A DNA stretch of 39,061 nt from Streptomyces globisporus (GCF_003501885.1 NZ_QWFA01000110.1:1-39061), one strand, 5' to 3'. Shown: positions 1-7,861, counted from the stretch's first letter. A program made the numbers and translations. Notes: a model not told the origin generated them from the letters alone.

Positions 1-1
1 G

Positions 2-544
2 GCGGGGTTCCTCCCGCCGGGGGCCACCTGGCTGCCGGCCCCGCCGCACACCCTGCCCTCGCTGCCCGGCCAGCCGCCGATGATCGGGTACCTGGTGCTC
101 GTGCCGGCCGATCAGCAGCCCGCGCTCGCGGGGGCCGTCGCCGGCGCCCAGCTCCGGCCGGCGCCCGACGCGGGCTCCGGTGCCGTTGCCGGTGCCGAGG
201 GGGTGTCGGCCGGTCCGGTCCGGATCGACGCCACCCGGCGTACGGCATCGGTCGACGGCGTCGCCCTCGACCTGACGTACCTGGAGTTCGAGCTGCTGGC
301 CCATCTGGTGGCGCACCCGCACCGGGTGCACACCCGCGACCAGTTGCTGCTGGCCCATCTGGTGGCGCACCCGCACCGGGTGCACACCCGCGACCAGTTG
401 GTGACGACGGTGTGGGGCTACGGGCATGTGGGCGACGGGCGCACCGTCGACGTCCATGTCGCCCGGCTGCGCCGCAAGCTGGGCGCGGAATACCGCCGTT
501 CCATCCAGACGGTCCGCCGGGTGGGGTACAAGTACACGCCCTGA
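2..544 (+). CDS. Winged-helix DNA-binding protein, 5' end outside window
   Basis: The reading frame is open from the first bases, and the upstream residues (PPGATWLPAPPHTLPSLPG) read as coding, so the true start lies before the window; the ATG at 80 is internal. The C-terminal ~75 residues form an OmpR/PhoB-type winged helix: a beta strand (RIDATRRTASV), the LTYLEFELL helix, VWGYG, the recognition-helix region VDVHVARLRRKLG, and the wing ending RRVGYKY. The N-terminal part does not resemble a receiver domain, so this looks like a stand-alone output-domain regulator. The 18-residue block LLAHLVAHPHRVHTRDQL occurs twice in a row inside the domain. Normally one copy separates the first strands from VTTVWGYG, so the fold may be disturbed. 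Confident about the domain; target genes unknown. Confidence 0.85.
   Translation, partial: AGFLPPGATWLPAPPHTLPSLPGQPPMIGYLVLVPADQQPALAGAVAGAQLRPAPDAGSGAVAGAEGVSAGPVRIDATRRTASVDGVALDLTYLEFELLAHLVAHPHRVHTRDQLLLAHLVAHPHRVHTRDQLVTTVWGYGHVGDGRTVDVHVARLRRKLGAEYRRSIQTVRRVGYKYTP
293..400 (+). repeat. Perfect 54-bp tandem duplication inside the winged-helix gene
   Basis: Bases 293-346 and 347-400 are identical. The unit is 18 codons, so the frame is kept and 18 residues are duplicated within the DNA-binding domain. The identity, including third positions, suggests a very recent event or an assembly artefact. Confidence 0.97.
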
Positions 545-587
545 CCGTCCGGTTCGGCCCGTCGCAGCGCAGCACAGCGCACGTCCA

Positions 588-631
588 GCGGCCCCGGAGC
601 ACGGTTTTCCTTCACCGTGTTCCGGGGCCGC
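588..631 (+). terminator. Hairpin terminator after the winged-helix gene
   Basis: An 18-bp stem (588-605 with 614-631, one G-U pair) encloses an 8-nt T/C-rich loop. It begins 43 nt after the stop at 544. There is no long T tract, as is usual in Streptomyces. Confidence 0.75.
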
Positions 632-655
632 CCCCGTGTGCCCGGCCCCGTCGGC

Positions 656-788
656 TCAGACCCGTACGGTGTCGCGCACCGGCCCGGCGGGCTCCTCGTG
701 CTCCAGGCTCGGAAGCCGGGAAAGCCCGCGCGGGGTACACCAGTTGCGCTCGCCCAGGAGCAGCATCACGGAGGGCTCGGTGGCGGAG
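656..788 (-). pseudogene. Probable C-terminal remnant of an MMPL-family transporter
   Basis: On the minus strand the last ~44 codons before the TGA at 656-658 read SVMLLLGERNWCTPRGLSRL and continue with an acidic tail. This resembles the typical C-terminus of actinobacterial MMPL/RND transporters, where the last membrane helix runs into a V-M-x-LLG-x-x-NWW-x-P-x-x-L motif. Upstream the same open frame (extending to 2455) has no membrane helices and lies opposite the kinase and regulator, so it is not coding. The remainder of a ~700-residue transporter is missing, which suggests that a deletion left only the tail. The second W of the usual NWW is C. The assignment rests on a short motif and is tentative. 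Confidence 0.5.
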
Positions 789-928
789 GTACAGGGGGCG
801 GATGCGGGGGTGGTGCCAGGTACACCCCCTTCGGGTGGTGGACCGGCTGACGCGGCGGGGCCGGCCCGGGTGAGACTGGCATCCGGATCGGGGATCGGCC
901 CGGCTCCGGTGAGGGGAGAGGGATCGCG

Positions 929-2197
929 ATGAAGGTGTTCTCGGGGCGGCTGAGGCCGTCGATGGTGGCGGCAGGGCGGGGGCTGTACCTGGCTGTGGTC
1001 GGTCTGGCGGTGTCCATCACCCTGTTCGTGCTCTCGGTGGTCTCGATCTCCTTCATCCTGCTGGGTATCGGGGTGTTCACCACCCCGGTGGTGCTGGAGG
1101 CCGTCCGCAAGCACGCCAACCAGCGCCGGCTGTGGGCGGTGACCTGGTCGGACGTGCGGATCCCGGTCCCGTACCGGCCCTTCCCGAAGGATCTGCGGCC
1201 GGGTGTCACCGGTCAGGTGGAGCGCACCACGCTGATGCTGAAGGATCCGGCGACCTGGCGGGATCTGCGGTGGCTGCTGGTGGACATGACCGCCGGCACG
1301 ACCTTGGGGATCCTGGCGGCGGCCCTGATGATCTACCCGGTGGAGGGTCTCGTCCTGGCGGCGGGGCTGTGGCGGGTGTTCCAGGACCAGCCGTACTGGT
1401 ACGGGTTCGTGCCGGTGGACAGCCAGGCGACGGGCATCGCGGCCCTGGCGCTGGGGATCGTGATCTTCCACCTGGGGATGCGGGCCTCCGAACCGTTGCT
1501 GCGGTCGCACTTCCTGCTCGCCCGTAGGGTGCTGGCGCCGGCCCGGGACGAGGAGCTGGCGCAGCGCGTCGAGCGGCTGACGGAGACCCGGCACGAGGCC
1601 GTGGACACCGCGGCCGCCGAACTGCGCCGCATCGAGAGGGACTTGCACGACGGTGCGCAGGCCCGGCTGGTCGCGATGGGTATGAACCTGGGCACGATCG
1701 AGGCGCTGATCGAGAAGGACCCGGCGCAGGCGAAGAGGCTGCTGGCGATGGCCCGGGAGTCGTCGGCGGAGGCGCTCACCGAACTGCGCGACCTGGTCCG
1801 GGGCATCCACCCGCCGGTCCTCGCGGAGCGCGGTCTCGGCGACGCGGTCCGGGCGCTGGCACTGCGGCTGCCGGTCGCCTCCGAGGTGACGGTGGAGCTG
1901 CCGGGGCGGGCGGAGGCCCCGGTGGAGTCGGCGGCGTACTTCGCGGTCAGCGAGGCCCTGACGAACACGGTGAAGCACGCCGAGGCCGAGCGGGTGTACG
2001 TGGACCTGCACCACGCGGAGGGGATGCTCCGGATCTCCGTGACGGACGACGGCCGGGGCGGTGCGGCGGTCGGACCGGGCTCGGGGCTGAGCGGAATCGA
2101 ACGGCGACTGGGTACATTCGACGGCGTCCTGGCCGTCAGCAGTCCCGCGGGCGGTCCCACCATGGTGACCATGGAGATCCCTTGCGAGTTGTCCTAG
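929..2197 (+). CDS. Membrane sensor histidine kinase, NarL/DesK type
   Basis: 422 residues. The N-terminal half (about residues 15-185) holds hydrophobic segments at 18-56, 118-148 and 166-186, as in the 'putative sensor' domain of Streptomyces kinases. A dimerisation/phosphoacceptor domain follows (HisKA_3 type) with RIERDLHDGAQARL, H240 being the expected phosphorylated histidine. A GHKL ATPase domain is at the C-terminus: N box EALTNTVKHA near 338-350, DDGRGG near 377, GSGLSGIERR near 390. The ATG at 929 follows a strong ribosome-binding site. The stop overlaps the next gene by 16 bases, so the pair is a coupled two-component system. The stimulus is unknown. MMPL-type transporters often neighbour such pairs, which fits the remnant upstream. 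Confidence 0.95.
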   Translation: MKVFSGRLRPSMVAAGRGLYLAVVGLAVSITLFVLSVVSISFILLGIGVFTTPVVLEAVRKHANQRRLWAVTWSDVRIPVPYRPFPKDLRPGVTGQVERTTLMLKDPATWRDLRWLLVDMTAGTTLGILAAALMIYPVEGLVLAAGLWRVFQDQPYWYGFVPVDSQATGIAALALGIVIFHLGMRASEPLLRSHFLLARRVLAPARDEELAQRVERLTETRHEAVDTAAAELRRIERDLHDGAQARLVAMGMNLGTIEALIEKDPAQAKRLLAMARESSAEALTELRDLVRGIHPPVLAERGLGDAVRALALRLPVASEVTVELPGRAEAPVESAAYFAVSEALTNTVKHAEAERVYVDLHHAEGMLRISVTDDGRGGAAVGPGSGLSGIERRLGTFDGVLAVSSPAGGPTMVTMEIPCELS

Positions 2198-2829
2198 CCG
2201 AAGATCTCTTCCTGTTGCGCGACGGCCTGGTGCGCATGCTGGAGGCGTACGACTTCGAGATCGCCGCGGCTGTGGAGACCGGGCCGGAACTGACGAAGGC
2301 CCTCGCCGAGTTGGAGCCGGACGTCGCTGTCGTCGACGTCCGGCTCCCGCCGTCGCACACGGACGAGGGCCTCCAGTGCGCCCTGGCCGCCCGCCGGGCC
2401 CGTCCGGGGCTTCCGGTGCTGGTGCTCTCGCAGCACGTGGAGCAGTTGTACGCACGGGAGTTGCTGGCGGACGGCAACGGCGGGGTCGGCTATCTGCTGA
2501 AGGACCGGGTCTTCGACGCGGACCAGTTCATCGACGCGGTACGGCGGGTGGCGGCGGGCGGAACGGCGATGGACCCGCAGGTCATCTCGCAGCTCTTGTC
2601 GCGCCGTTCGCAGGACAAGCCGATCGGTGGCCTCACCCCGCGTGAGCGGGAGGTGATGGAGCTGGTGGCGCAGGGCAGGTCGAACGCCGCCATCGCCTCG
2701 CAGCTGGTCATCACGGAGCGGGCGGTGGCCAAGCACACGTCGAACATCTTCGGGAAGCTGGATCTGCCTCCGTCGGACGACGACAACCGCCGGGTGCTGG
2801 CGGTGCTGGCGTATCTGGACCGCGGCTGA
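2182..2829 (+). CDS. NarL/LuxR-family response regulator
   Basis: 215 residues. The receiver domain has acidic residues E7/D8, phosphoacceptor D52 (VAVVDVRLPP), S83 in VLVLSQH and K107 in GYLLKDR. The C-terminal LuxR-type helix-turn-helix begins at GGLTPREREVMELVAQGRSNAAIA (about 149-172) and continues through TERAVAKHTSNIFGKL. The frame starts at TTG 2182 inside the kinase gene; the MRVVLAED beginning matches the usual start of this family, so TTG is the likely start, with translation coupled to the kinase. It probably controls a neighbouring or lost membrane or efflux function, but no target site was recognised. Confidence 0.95.
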   Translation: MRVVLAEDLFLLRDGLVRMLEAYDFEIAAAVETGPELTKALAELEPDVAVVDVRLPPSHTDEGLQCALAARRARPGLPVLVLSQHVEQLYARELLADGNGGVGYLLKDRVFDADQFIDAVRRVAAGGTAMDPQVISQLLSRRSQDKPIGGLTPREREVMELVAQGRSNAAIASQLVITERAVAKHTSNIFGKLDLPPSDDDNRRVLAVLAYLDRG

Positions 2830-2865
2830 GCGTCGACAGGCGCGGCCGGGGTGCGCAGGGGGCGA

Positions 2866-3360
2866 TCAGCCCGTGAACCAGCCCGCCGCGTCCAGCCGGA
2901 ACGCGCCGCCCGGGGCCATCGCGCGGAGGTCCTGCTCCAGGGCGGCCAGCCGGTCCTCGCCGAGCGTCCGGGCCCAGTCCGCCCGCAGCCGGTCGAAGCC
3001 CTCGGCGGACCGGGCCAGCAGGTCGACGCCGTGCGGGGTGAGGTGGATCAGGGTGCGCCGGCCGTCGGCGGGGTCCGGGGCGCGCTCCACGTAACCGAGC
3101 GCCTCCAGCTTCTCGACGGTCTTCCCGGCCGCCTGCTTGGAGACCCCGAGGCACCGCCCGATCTCGCTGATGGCCGCGCCGTCGCGGCCCACCGCCTGGA
3201 GGGCGAAGCCGTACGCGGGGCGGGTCTCGGGGTGCCCGTGCTCGGCGAGGTCCCGGTGCAGGGCGTCGATGATCGAGCGGAAACCGGCGAAGAGGAGCAG
3301 CGGCAGTTCGAAGCCGTTGCGAGACTCGACAACCTGGTTTACCTTTTTTTCGTCAATCAT
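2866..3360 (-). CDS. MarR-family transcriptional regulator
   Basis: 164 residues, the usual MarR length. The winged helix spans about 58-112: AISEIGRCLGVSKQAAGKTVEKLEALGYVER is the HTH, and DPADGRRTLIHLTPHG is the wing with the conserved D-x-R. A single cysteine, C70, sits at the HTH start, so a redox-sensing role is conceivable but unproven. Codons 4-6 contain a run of seven A, unusual in this GC-rich setting. It is divergent from the AhpD-like gene (32-bp gap) and probably represses both. A TAGGAT -10-like element 7 nt before the ATG suggests leaderless transcription. Confidence 0.92.
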   Translation of the reverse strand: MIDEKKVNQVVESRNGFELPLLLFAGFRSIIDALHRDLAEHGHPETRPAYGFALQAVGRDGAAISEIGRCLGVSKQAAGKTVEKLEALGYVERAPDPADGRRTLIHLTPHGVDLLARSAEGFDRLRADWARTLGEDRLAALEQDLRAMAPGGAFRLDAAGWFTG

Positions 3361-3368
3361 GTTGTCGA
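3326..3368. promoter_or_regulatory. Inverted repeat between MarR gene and AhpD-like gene
   Basis: TCGACAAC (3326-3333) and GTTGTCGA (3361-3368) form perfect 8-bp arms 27 bp apart, flanking the MarR start codon. A small palindrome AACCTGGTT (3331-3339) overlaps the left arm. The MarR -10-like TAGGAT (minus strand, 3373-3368) abuts the right arm. The position suits an autoregulatory MarR operator; binding is inferred. Confidence 0.45.
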
Positions 3369-3392
3369 TCCTATCTCCGCGAGAGGTTCGCC

Positions 3393-3953
3393 ATGCCCTT
3401 TGCCGATCTCACCCCCGAAACCGCCCCACCCGCATCACGGCGCGCCATGGAGGCCGTGACGGAGCGCCTCGGCTACCGGCCCGCCGCCGTCGCCCGGCTC
3501 GCGGCCTCGCCCCACGCCCTGGACGGCTTCCTGAAGATCAGCGCGATCTTCGATGCCTGCACGCTGGACCCGCTCTCCCGCGAGGTCGTCGTCATGACGA
3601 TGGCCACCCGCAACGACTGCCACGTCTGCGTCGCGATGCACACCGCGAAGCTGACCGCCCTGGACGCCGACCCGGCGCTGATCGCCGCCCTGCGCGACGG
3701 CACGGAGACTCCGCTGCCGGACGAACGCCTCGAAGCCCTACGGAGGTTCACCCTGGCGGTGCTCGCCTCGGCGGGCGCGGTGGACGACGCGGACCTGCGG
3801 GACTTCCTGGCGTACGGCTACACCGGGCAGAACGCCCTCGAAGTGGTCCTGGGCATCGGCGCGTACACCCTGTCGACCCTGGCCAACCGGCTCACGGGCG
3901 CCCCGATGGACGAGCAACTGGCCGAGTTCGCGCGTTGGTCGGGGCCGCGGTGA
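3393..3953 (+). CDS. AhpD-like carboxymuconolactone decarboxylase-family protein
   Basis: 186 residues. The signature E64-x11-C76-x2-C79-x3-H83 (SREVV...NDCHVCVAMH) is the AhpD-type redox centre, where the cysteine pair and the glutamate/histidine relay reduce peroxides or a partner protein. The second helical repeat (about 110-175) lacks a second cysteine pair. A GAGAGG ribosome-binding site at 3381-3386 precedes the ATG. The divergent MarR regulator suggests induction by an oxidant or small aromatic compound. The motif supports redox activity; the physiological substrate cannot be read from the sequence. Confidence 0.92.
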   Translation: MPFADLTPETAPPASRRAMEAVTERLGYRPAAVARLAASPHALDGFLKISAIFDACTLDPLSREVVVMTMATRNDCHVCVAMHTAKLTALDADPALIAALRDGTETPLPDERLEALRRFTLAVLASAGAVDDADLRDFLAYGYTGQNALEVVLGIGAYTLSTLANRLTGAPMDEQLAEFARWSGPR

Positions 3954-4014
3954 ACGGGGCGGGCTTCCCGTCCGTATGGGACGTCACGCTTCTCCCTCGA
4001 AGCAGAGGAGTCCC

Positions 4015-5559
4015 ATGCGACGCACATCGCGCAAGAAACGTTCCACGCTGGCCAACCGGGCCATCGCCGCCTCCGCAGCCCTGATCCTGGGGGGAGGTGG
4101 GCTGGTCGCGGTCAATGTCTACGCCTCCGCGGGAGAAGGACCGTCCGGTTCTTCTCCGCCCACCCGGACGCAGAACGCGGGCCGTCAGCTGTCCACCATC
4201 GACTGTCCCGAAGCCGTCAACGGACTGCCCGAGGTGCCGGACGAGGCACGCGGGGAGGTCGACCGCGAACTCGCGGCGATGGATACCCAGATCACCGACG
4301 CCTACCAGCAGTTCGCTGACCGGAAGGAGCAGATAGCCCGGGATCCCGGGCTGGCGGAGAACGCCGTGCTCGGCCCGTTGCGCAGCAAGCGGACGGCGAG
4401 CCTCGACCGTATCGGCATCGCGATCGGGCGTGTGGGTGAGCGGCCGGCGGGGCTGGAGAGCCTCGCCGGGTGCAGCCTGCGCGCCGACGACAGCCGCGGT
4501 GACGGCAACGGCGGTCGCGGTGACGGTGACGGAGGCCAGGACGACGGCCAGGGCCAGGACCAAGGCCAGAACCAGGGCCAGAACGCGGGCCAGGGGCAGG
4601 ACCCCGGGCAGGACCCGGGCGGTGAGGACCCCGGTCAGGGGGAGAACCCCGGGCAGGATCAGGGCCAGGGCGGCAACGGGCCCGTGGCCGCCGATTTCGT
4701 CGATATCCAGTCCGTGCAGCCAAACGTCGACCGGCCCCGCCAGCGCCGAGGCGCGTCCCGGGGCACCTTCACCACCGACTGCGGTCGTAATGAGAACGGG
4801 AAATTCAACCCGGACAACGTGATCGTCGCGCCCGGCGTGAGCAACGGCGCGCACCATATGCACGATTACATCGGCAACCAGGCCAACGACGCCTTCGCGA
4901 GCGACGACGACCTGGCGAACGGCGCGACCACCTGCCGCAACCAGGGCGACCGCTCCACCTACTACTGGCCGGTCCTGCGCCTGCAGAACGGGCAGGACGA
5001 GGACGACGCGGACGCGGACGGCGGCGGCCGGGACCAGAACGTCGGGGAGATCCAGACCCCGTCCCAGGTGACGCTGAAGTTCGTCGGCTCGCCCGTCGGC
5101 AGGGTCACCGCGATGCCGCGCTTCCTGCGGATCATCACCGGGGACGCGAAGGCGTTCACCAACGGCGACGCCAATGCCAACGCCTCGTGGAGCTGCACCG
5201 GATTCGAGGACCGCCAGTTGACGGACAAGTATCCGATCTGCCCCGAGGGCAGTCAGGTGGTACGGACGTTCGCCTTCCAGAACTGCTGGGACGGCCAGAA
5301 CACCGACAGCGCCAACCACCGCACCCATGTGGCCTTCGCCCAGGAGAACGGGCGGTGCCCGAACGGGTTCCGGGCGGTGCCGCAACTGGTGCAGCGCATC
5401 GTCTACGACGTTCCGGCGGGGCCCGGCTTCGCCGTGGACTCGTTCCCCGAGCAGCTGCACAAACCGATCACCGATCACGGCGACTTCATCAACGTCTTCG
5501 ACGACCGGCTGATGAACAAGATGGTGCGGTGCATCAACGACGGCCGCCGCTGCCGCTGA
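4015..5559 (+). CDS. Secreted DUF1996 domain protein
   Basis: 514 residues from ATG 4015, chosen because GAGGAG at 4005-4010 precedes it and the protein then begins MRRTSRKKRST followed by a hydrophobic stretch (about 17-37), a signal peptide or N-terminal anchor. Residues about 50-155 are a conserved helical region. A glycine/glutamine/aspartate-rich linker spans about 160-222. The DUF1996 domain (about 225-512) carries the typical GVSNGAHHMHDYIGNQAND start and several cysteines (TTDCG, SWSCTGF, NCWDGQN). DUF1996 proteins are extracellular in fungi and actinomycetes, and their biochemical role is not settled. No neighbour explains it. Confidence 0.9.
   Translation: MRRTSRKKRSTLANRAIAASAALILGGGGLVAVNVYASAGEGPSGSSPPTRTQNAGRQLSTIDCPEAVNGLPEVPDEARGEVDRELAAMDTQITDAYQQFADRKEQIARDPGLAENAVLGPLRSKRTASLDRIGIAIGRVGERPAGLESLAGCSLRADDSRGDGNGGRGDGDGGQDDGQGQDQGQNQGQNAGQGQDPGQDPGGEDPGQGENPGQDQGQGGNGPVAADFVDIQSVQPNVDRPRQRRGASRGTFTTDCGRNENGKFNPDNVIVAPGVSNGAHHMHDYIGNQANDAFASDDDLANGATTCRNQGDRSTYYWPVLRLQNGQDEDDADADGGGRDQNVGEIQTPSQVTLKFVGSPVGRVTAMPRFLRIITGDAKAFTNGDANANASWSCTGFEDRQLTDKYPICPEGSQVVRTFAFQNCWDGQNTDSANHRTHVAFAQENGRCPNGFRAVPQLVQRIVYDVPAGPGFAVDSFPEQLHKPITDHGDFINVFDDRLMNKMVRCINDGRRCR
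4500..4680 (+). repeat. Low-complexity G/Q/D/N-rich coding linker
   Basis: About 60 codons of degenerate (D/N)-G-Q-G-Q and D-P-G-Q repeats separate the N-terminal region from DUF1996. Likely a flexible extracellular spacer, and a likely source of length variation between strains. Confidence 0.85.
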
Positions 5560-5592
5560 CGCGGCGCGTGCGGCCCCCGTGAACCTGCGCGG

Positions 5593-6081
5593 TCAGCTCG
5601 TGTGGTGACCGGAGTGCCCGTCCTCGCTCCCCCCTCCGCCACTGGTCCCCGAGTGGTGAGGCGAGGCGGTCTCCACTGTCCCACCGAGCCGGCCGCGCAG
5701 CGCCGCGACCACGTCCGGTTCGCCGACGGCCACCCACCGCCGTCCGACGAGGTACGAGCCGCCGTAGTCCTTGGCCTCGTTGATCCACTCCCGCTGCCCG
5801 CGGTCGGTGGCGAAGGTGGTGAGGACGTAACGCCTCCCGCTCGTCTTGCAGTTGGCCTGCCGGAGCTCGGCCGCGTCGGTCTGCACGTTCGGGTCGCAGC
5901 CGGCCTTCTTCGCCAGCTCCTCCAGCGTGCCCGTCGCGGCCGGCTTCGGCGTGGGCCGGCCCTGCCCCCCGCCGTCTTCGGCCGGTTCCGAACTGCACCC
6001 GGTCAGGAACAGAATTCCCGCCAGGACAAGGGCAGTTGCCCCGTCGCGCCGCACGTGTCGCCATTCCGGTTCTGTCACCAT
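5593..6081 (-). CDS. Small lipoprotein of unknown function
   Basis: 162 residues from ATG 6081, which has AGGA seven bases upstream; an upstream in-frame ATG at 6096 is less likely. A short basic N-terminus, a hydrophobic stretch and the lipobox LTGC (C29) mark a membrane-attached lipoprotein. The mature part has a proline-rich spacer, a conserved core with two cysteines (AGCDPNVQ, QANCKTSG), RRYVLTTF and GRRWVAVG, then a His/Gly/Ser-rich tail that could bind metal. It converges with the DUF1996 gene. I do not recognise a named family beyond 'Streptomyces lipoprotein'. Confidence 0.8.
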   Translation of the reverse strand: MVTEPEWRHVRRDGATALVLAGILFLTGCSSEPAEDGGGQGRPTPKPAATGTLEELAKKAGCDPNVQTDAAELRQANCKTSGRRYVLTTFATDRGQREWINEAKDYGGSYLVGRRWVAVGEPDVVAALRGRLGGTVETASPHHSGTSGGGGSEDGHSGHHTS

Positions 6082-6108
6082 CGGCCCATCCTGCACCCGG
6101 AAGCGGAG

Positions 6109-6861
6109 TCACGGGTGGGCTACGGCAAGACTCACGAGATACGCCTCCTCGACCTGGCCGTCCGGGAACAGATCGGTCAGCAGAGCCCGTTCGCGGTCGA
6201 AGAAGTCGCGGACCGCCACCGGATCGCCGATCAGGAAATCGGAGTGGGTGGCCATGTTGGCGATATGCGCGTCCAGCGGTACGCGACGGCTCCAGGCCAC
6301 CTGCCGGGTCCGGAAGGCGAGCCCGTCCGGCAGCCCGGCCCGGAAGCGGGCCCGACGGGACGGGACGGCGGGGATGTCCGCCCCGAAGAAGACCCGCATC
6401 CGGTTCTCCTGGTCGACCAGCCACTCCTCGGACGGGTCGCTGTCGTTCCACCACAGGGCGAGCGCGCCTCCCGGCCGCAGCACCTGGCGGGCCTCGGGGA
6501 TCGAGCGGGCGGGGTCGGTCCAGTGCCATGCCTGGGCGTAGGTGATCAGGTCCATGGAGCCGGTCCGCAGGGGCAGGCTGTTCCCGTCGCCCCGGACCAG
6601 GGACACGTCCCGCAGGCTCCGGGCGAACTGCTCGGCCATCCCGTCGCCCGGCTCCACCGCGGTGACCCGGGCCCCGCGCTCGTACAGCCGGGCCGTGCCG
6701 AGCCCCGTGCCCGCACCGACGTCCGCGACCCGGGCCCCGGCGAGCGGGATTCCGGCCAGCTCCTCGACCGCGTCGAACAGCGCGGGCGGGTAGGAGGGCC
6801 GGTGGGCGTCGTAGGCGGCGGCGATGGCGTCAAAGGAGCGGGCCTGCACGAGTTTCGTCAT
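6109..6861 (-). CDS. Class I SAM-dependent methyltransferase
   Basis: 250 residues from ATG 6861 (MTKLVQARSFDAIAAAYD). Motif I is VADVGAGTGLG, followed by the acidic AVEPGDGM, then RGDGNSLPL and LITYAQAWHW, the order of a UbiE/COQ5-like small-molecule methyltransferase. The ATG at 6912 adds only low-complexity residues and was rejected. It is divergent from the diiron-protein gene with a 91-bp gap. The substrate is not identifiable. Confidence 0.9.
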   Translation of the reverse strand: MTKLVQARSFDAIAAAYDAHRPSYPPALFDAVEELAGIPLAGARVADVGAGTGLGTARLYERGARVTAVEPGDGMAEQFARSLRDVSLVRGDGNSLPLRTGSMDLITYAQAWHWTDPARSIPEARQVLRPGGALALWWNDSDPSEEWLVDQENRMRVFFGADIPAVPSRRARFRAGLPDGLAFRTRQVAWSRRVPLDAHIANMATHSDFLIGDPVAVRDFFDRERALLTDLFPDGQVEEAYLVSLAVAHP

Positions 6862-6940
6862 ACAGCGATCATCGCGCGACGCCGCGCGGAGCCGCAGGGA
6901 AAATCCCTGCACGCCTCTGTTCCGCCCGCATACCCATCAG

Positions 6941-6946
6941 TACATT
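6941..6946 (+). promoter_or_regulatory. -10 element for leaderless diiron-protein gene
   Basis: TACATT ends 6 bases before ATG 6953 and no ribosome-binding site is present, so transcription probably starts at the A of the start codon. The -35 region is weak. Confidence 0.45.
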
Positions 6947-6952
6947 GACACC

Positions 6953-7858
6953 ATGTCTAACACGCAGCCAGCGGCGGTCGCGTCGGAGCGGACGCCCCTC
7001 AAGGCCCGCAAGGTGTCCTTCGCCTGGGAGAAGACCCCCCTGCACTGGGTGCCGGGCGATCCGTTCACCACGCACACCATCAACGTGCTCCATCTGCTGC
7101 TCCCGGCCGGGGAACGCTGGTTCATCCACGTCTACCGGCAGATCCTCCCGTACCTCCACGACGACCAGCTCCGCGAGGACGTCATCGGGTTCATCGGGCA
7201 GGAGGCCGTGCACTCGCAGGCACACGACGATGTACTGCCGCATCTGCGGGAGTTGGGCCTCGACCCGACCCCGTACACCGCGCAGGTCGACTGGTTCTTC
7301 GAGAAGCTGCTCGGGGACCGGACCCTGCCGCCGGGTCGGGCGTCGAAGTGGTGGCTGATGGAGCGGGTGGCGATGATCGCGGCCATTGAGCACTACACGG
7401 CCTTCCTCGGAGACTGGATCCTCAACGCCGAGGCCCTGGACCGCAAGGGCGCGGACCCGACCATGCTGGACCTGCTGCGCTGGCACGGGGCGGAGGAGGT
7501 GGAGCACCGGTCGGTGGCCTTCGACGTCTTCATGCATGTGGACGGCGGCTACCGGCGCCGCGTGCGCACCTGGGCGGCGGCGTTCTCCGCGCTGGTGTTC
7601 CTGTGGCAGCGCGGCACCCGGTTCTTCATGGAGAACGACCCCTCGCTGTTGGACGGCAAGGCGTCCTTCAAGGCGTTCCACGCGAGCGGGAAGCAGGGCA
7701 CGCTGCCGAGCACGGGCGCGATCCTGCGCTCGGTCCCCAGCTATCTCAGCCGGTCCTACCACCCCTCGCAGGAGGGCAGTACGGCCCAGGCCGTGGAGTA
7801 TCTGACCCGCTCCCCCGCCGCCCTCGCCGCCGAATCCGCGACGGCGAAGGGGGCCTGA
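6953..7858 (+). CDS. Ferritin-like diiron protein, usually annotated 'metal-dependent hydrolase'
   Basis: 301 residues, matching the PF10118-type 'predicted metal-dependent hydrolase' family. Four helices carry E54 (AGERWF), E84-x2-H87 (GQEAVHSQAH), E146 (AAIEHY) and E182-x2-H185 (GAEEVEHRSV). This E / ExxH / E / ExxH order is the classical ligand set of diiron-carboxylate oxygenases and desaturases. Hydrolase chemistry is therefore less likely than O2-dependent oxidation, although that is inference. The gene lies 3 bp ahead of a flavin/2Fe-2S reductase that could supply electrons. The start at 6953 was chosen over an in-frame ATG at 6824 because the extra residues overlap the divergent methyltransferase and look non-coding. 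The substrate is unknown; the TetR gene downstream may respond to it. Confidence 0.88.
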   Translation: MSNTQPAAVASERTPLKARKVSFAWEKTPLHWVPGDPFTTHTINVLHLLLPAGERWFIHVYRQILPYLHDDQLREDVIGFIGQEAVHSQAHDDVLPHLRELGLDPTPYTAQVDWFFEKLLGDRTLPPGRASKWWLMERVAMIAAIEHYTAFLGDWILNAEALDRKGADPTMLDLLRWHGAEEVEHRSVAFDVFMHVDGGYRRRVRTWAAAFSALVFLWQRGTRFFMENDPSLLDGKASFKAFHASGKQGTLPSTGAILRSVPSYLSRSYHPSQEGSTAQAVEYLTRSPAALAAESATAKGA

Positions 7859-7861
7859 CCC

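Larger units (their letters stand above)
545..928. other. 384-bp gap before the sensor kinase
   Basis: The gap holds the hairpin at 588-631, the MMPL-like coding remnant on the minus strand (about 656-788), and roughly 140 bases before the kinase start. A strong ribosome-binding site (GAGGGGAGAGG, 911-921) precedes the kinase ATG. I could not identify a convincing -35/-10 pair. Confidence 0.6.

Noticed and set aside
789..2455. 5' part of the 599-codon minus-strand frame opposite the sensor kinase
   Set aside because: No membrane helices or motifs; only its extreme 3' end resembles an MMPL transporter tail.
3976..4014. Upstream ATG for the DUF1996 gene
   Set aside because: The ATG at 4015 has a good ribosome-binding site and begins a normal signal peptide; the extra 13 residues would precede it without one.
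4500..4680. Repeat array that might be CRISPR-like
   Set aside because: Repeats are degenerate, in frame, and encode a G/Q/D-rich linker; there are no unique spacers.
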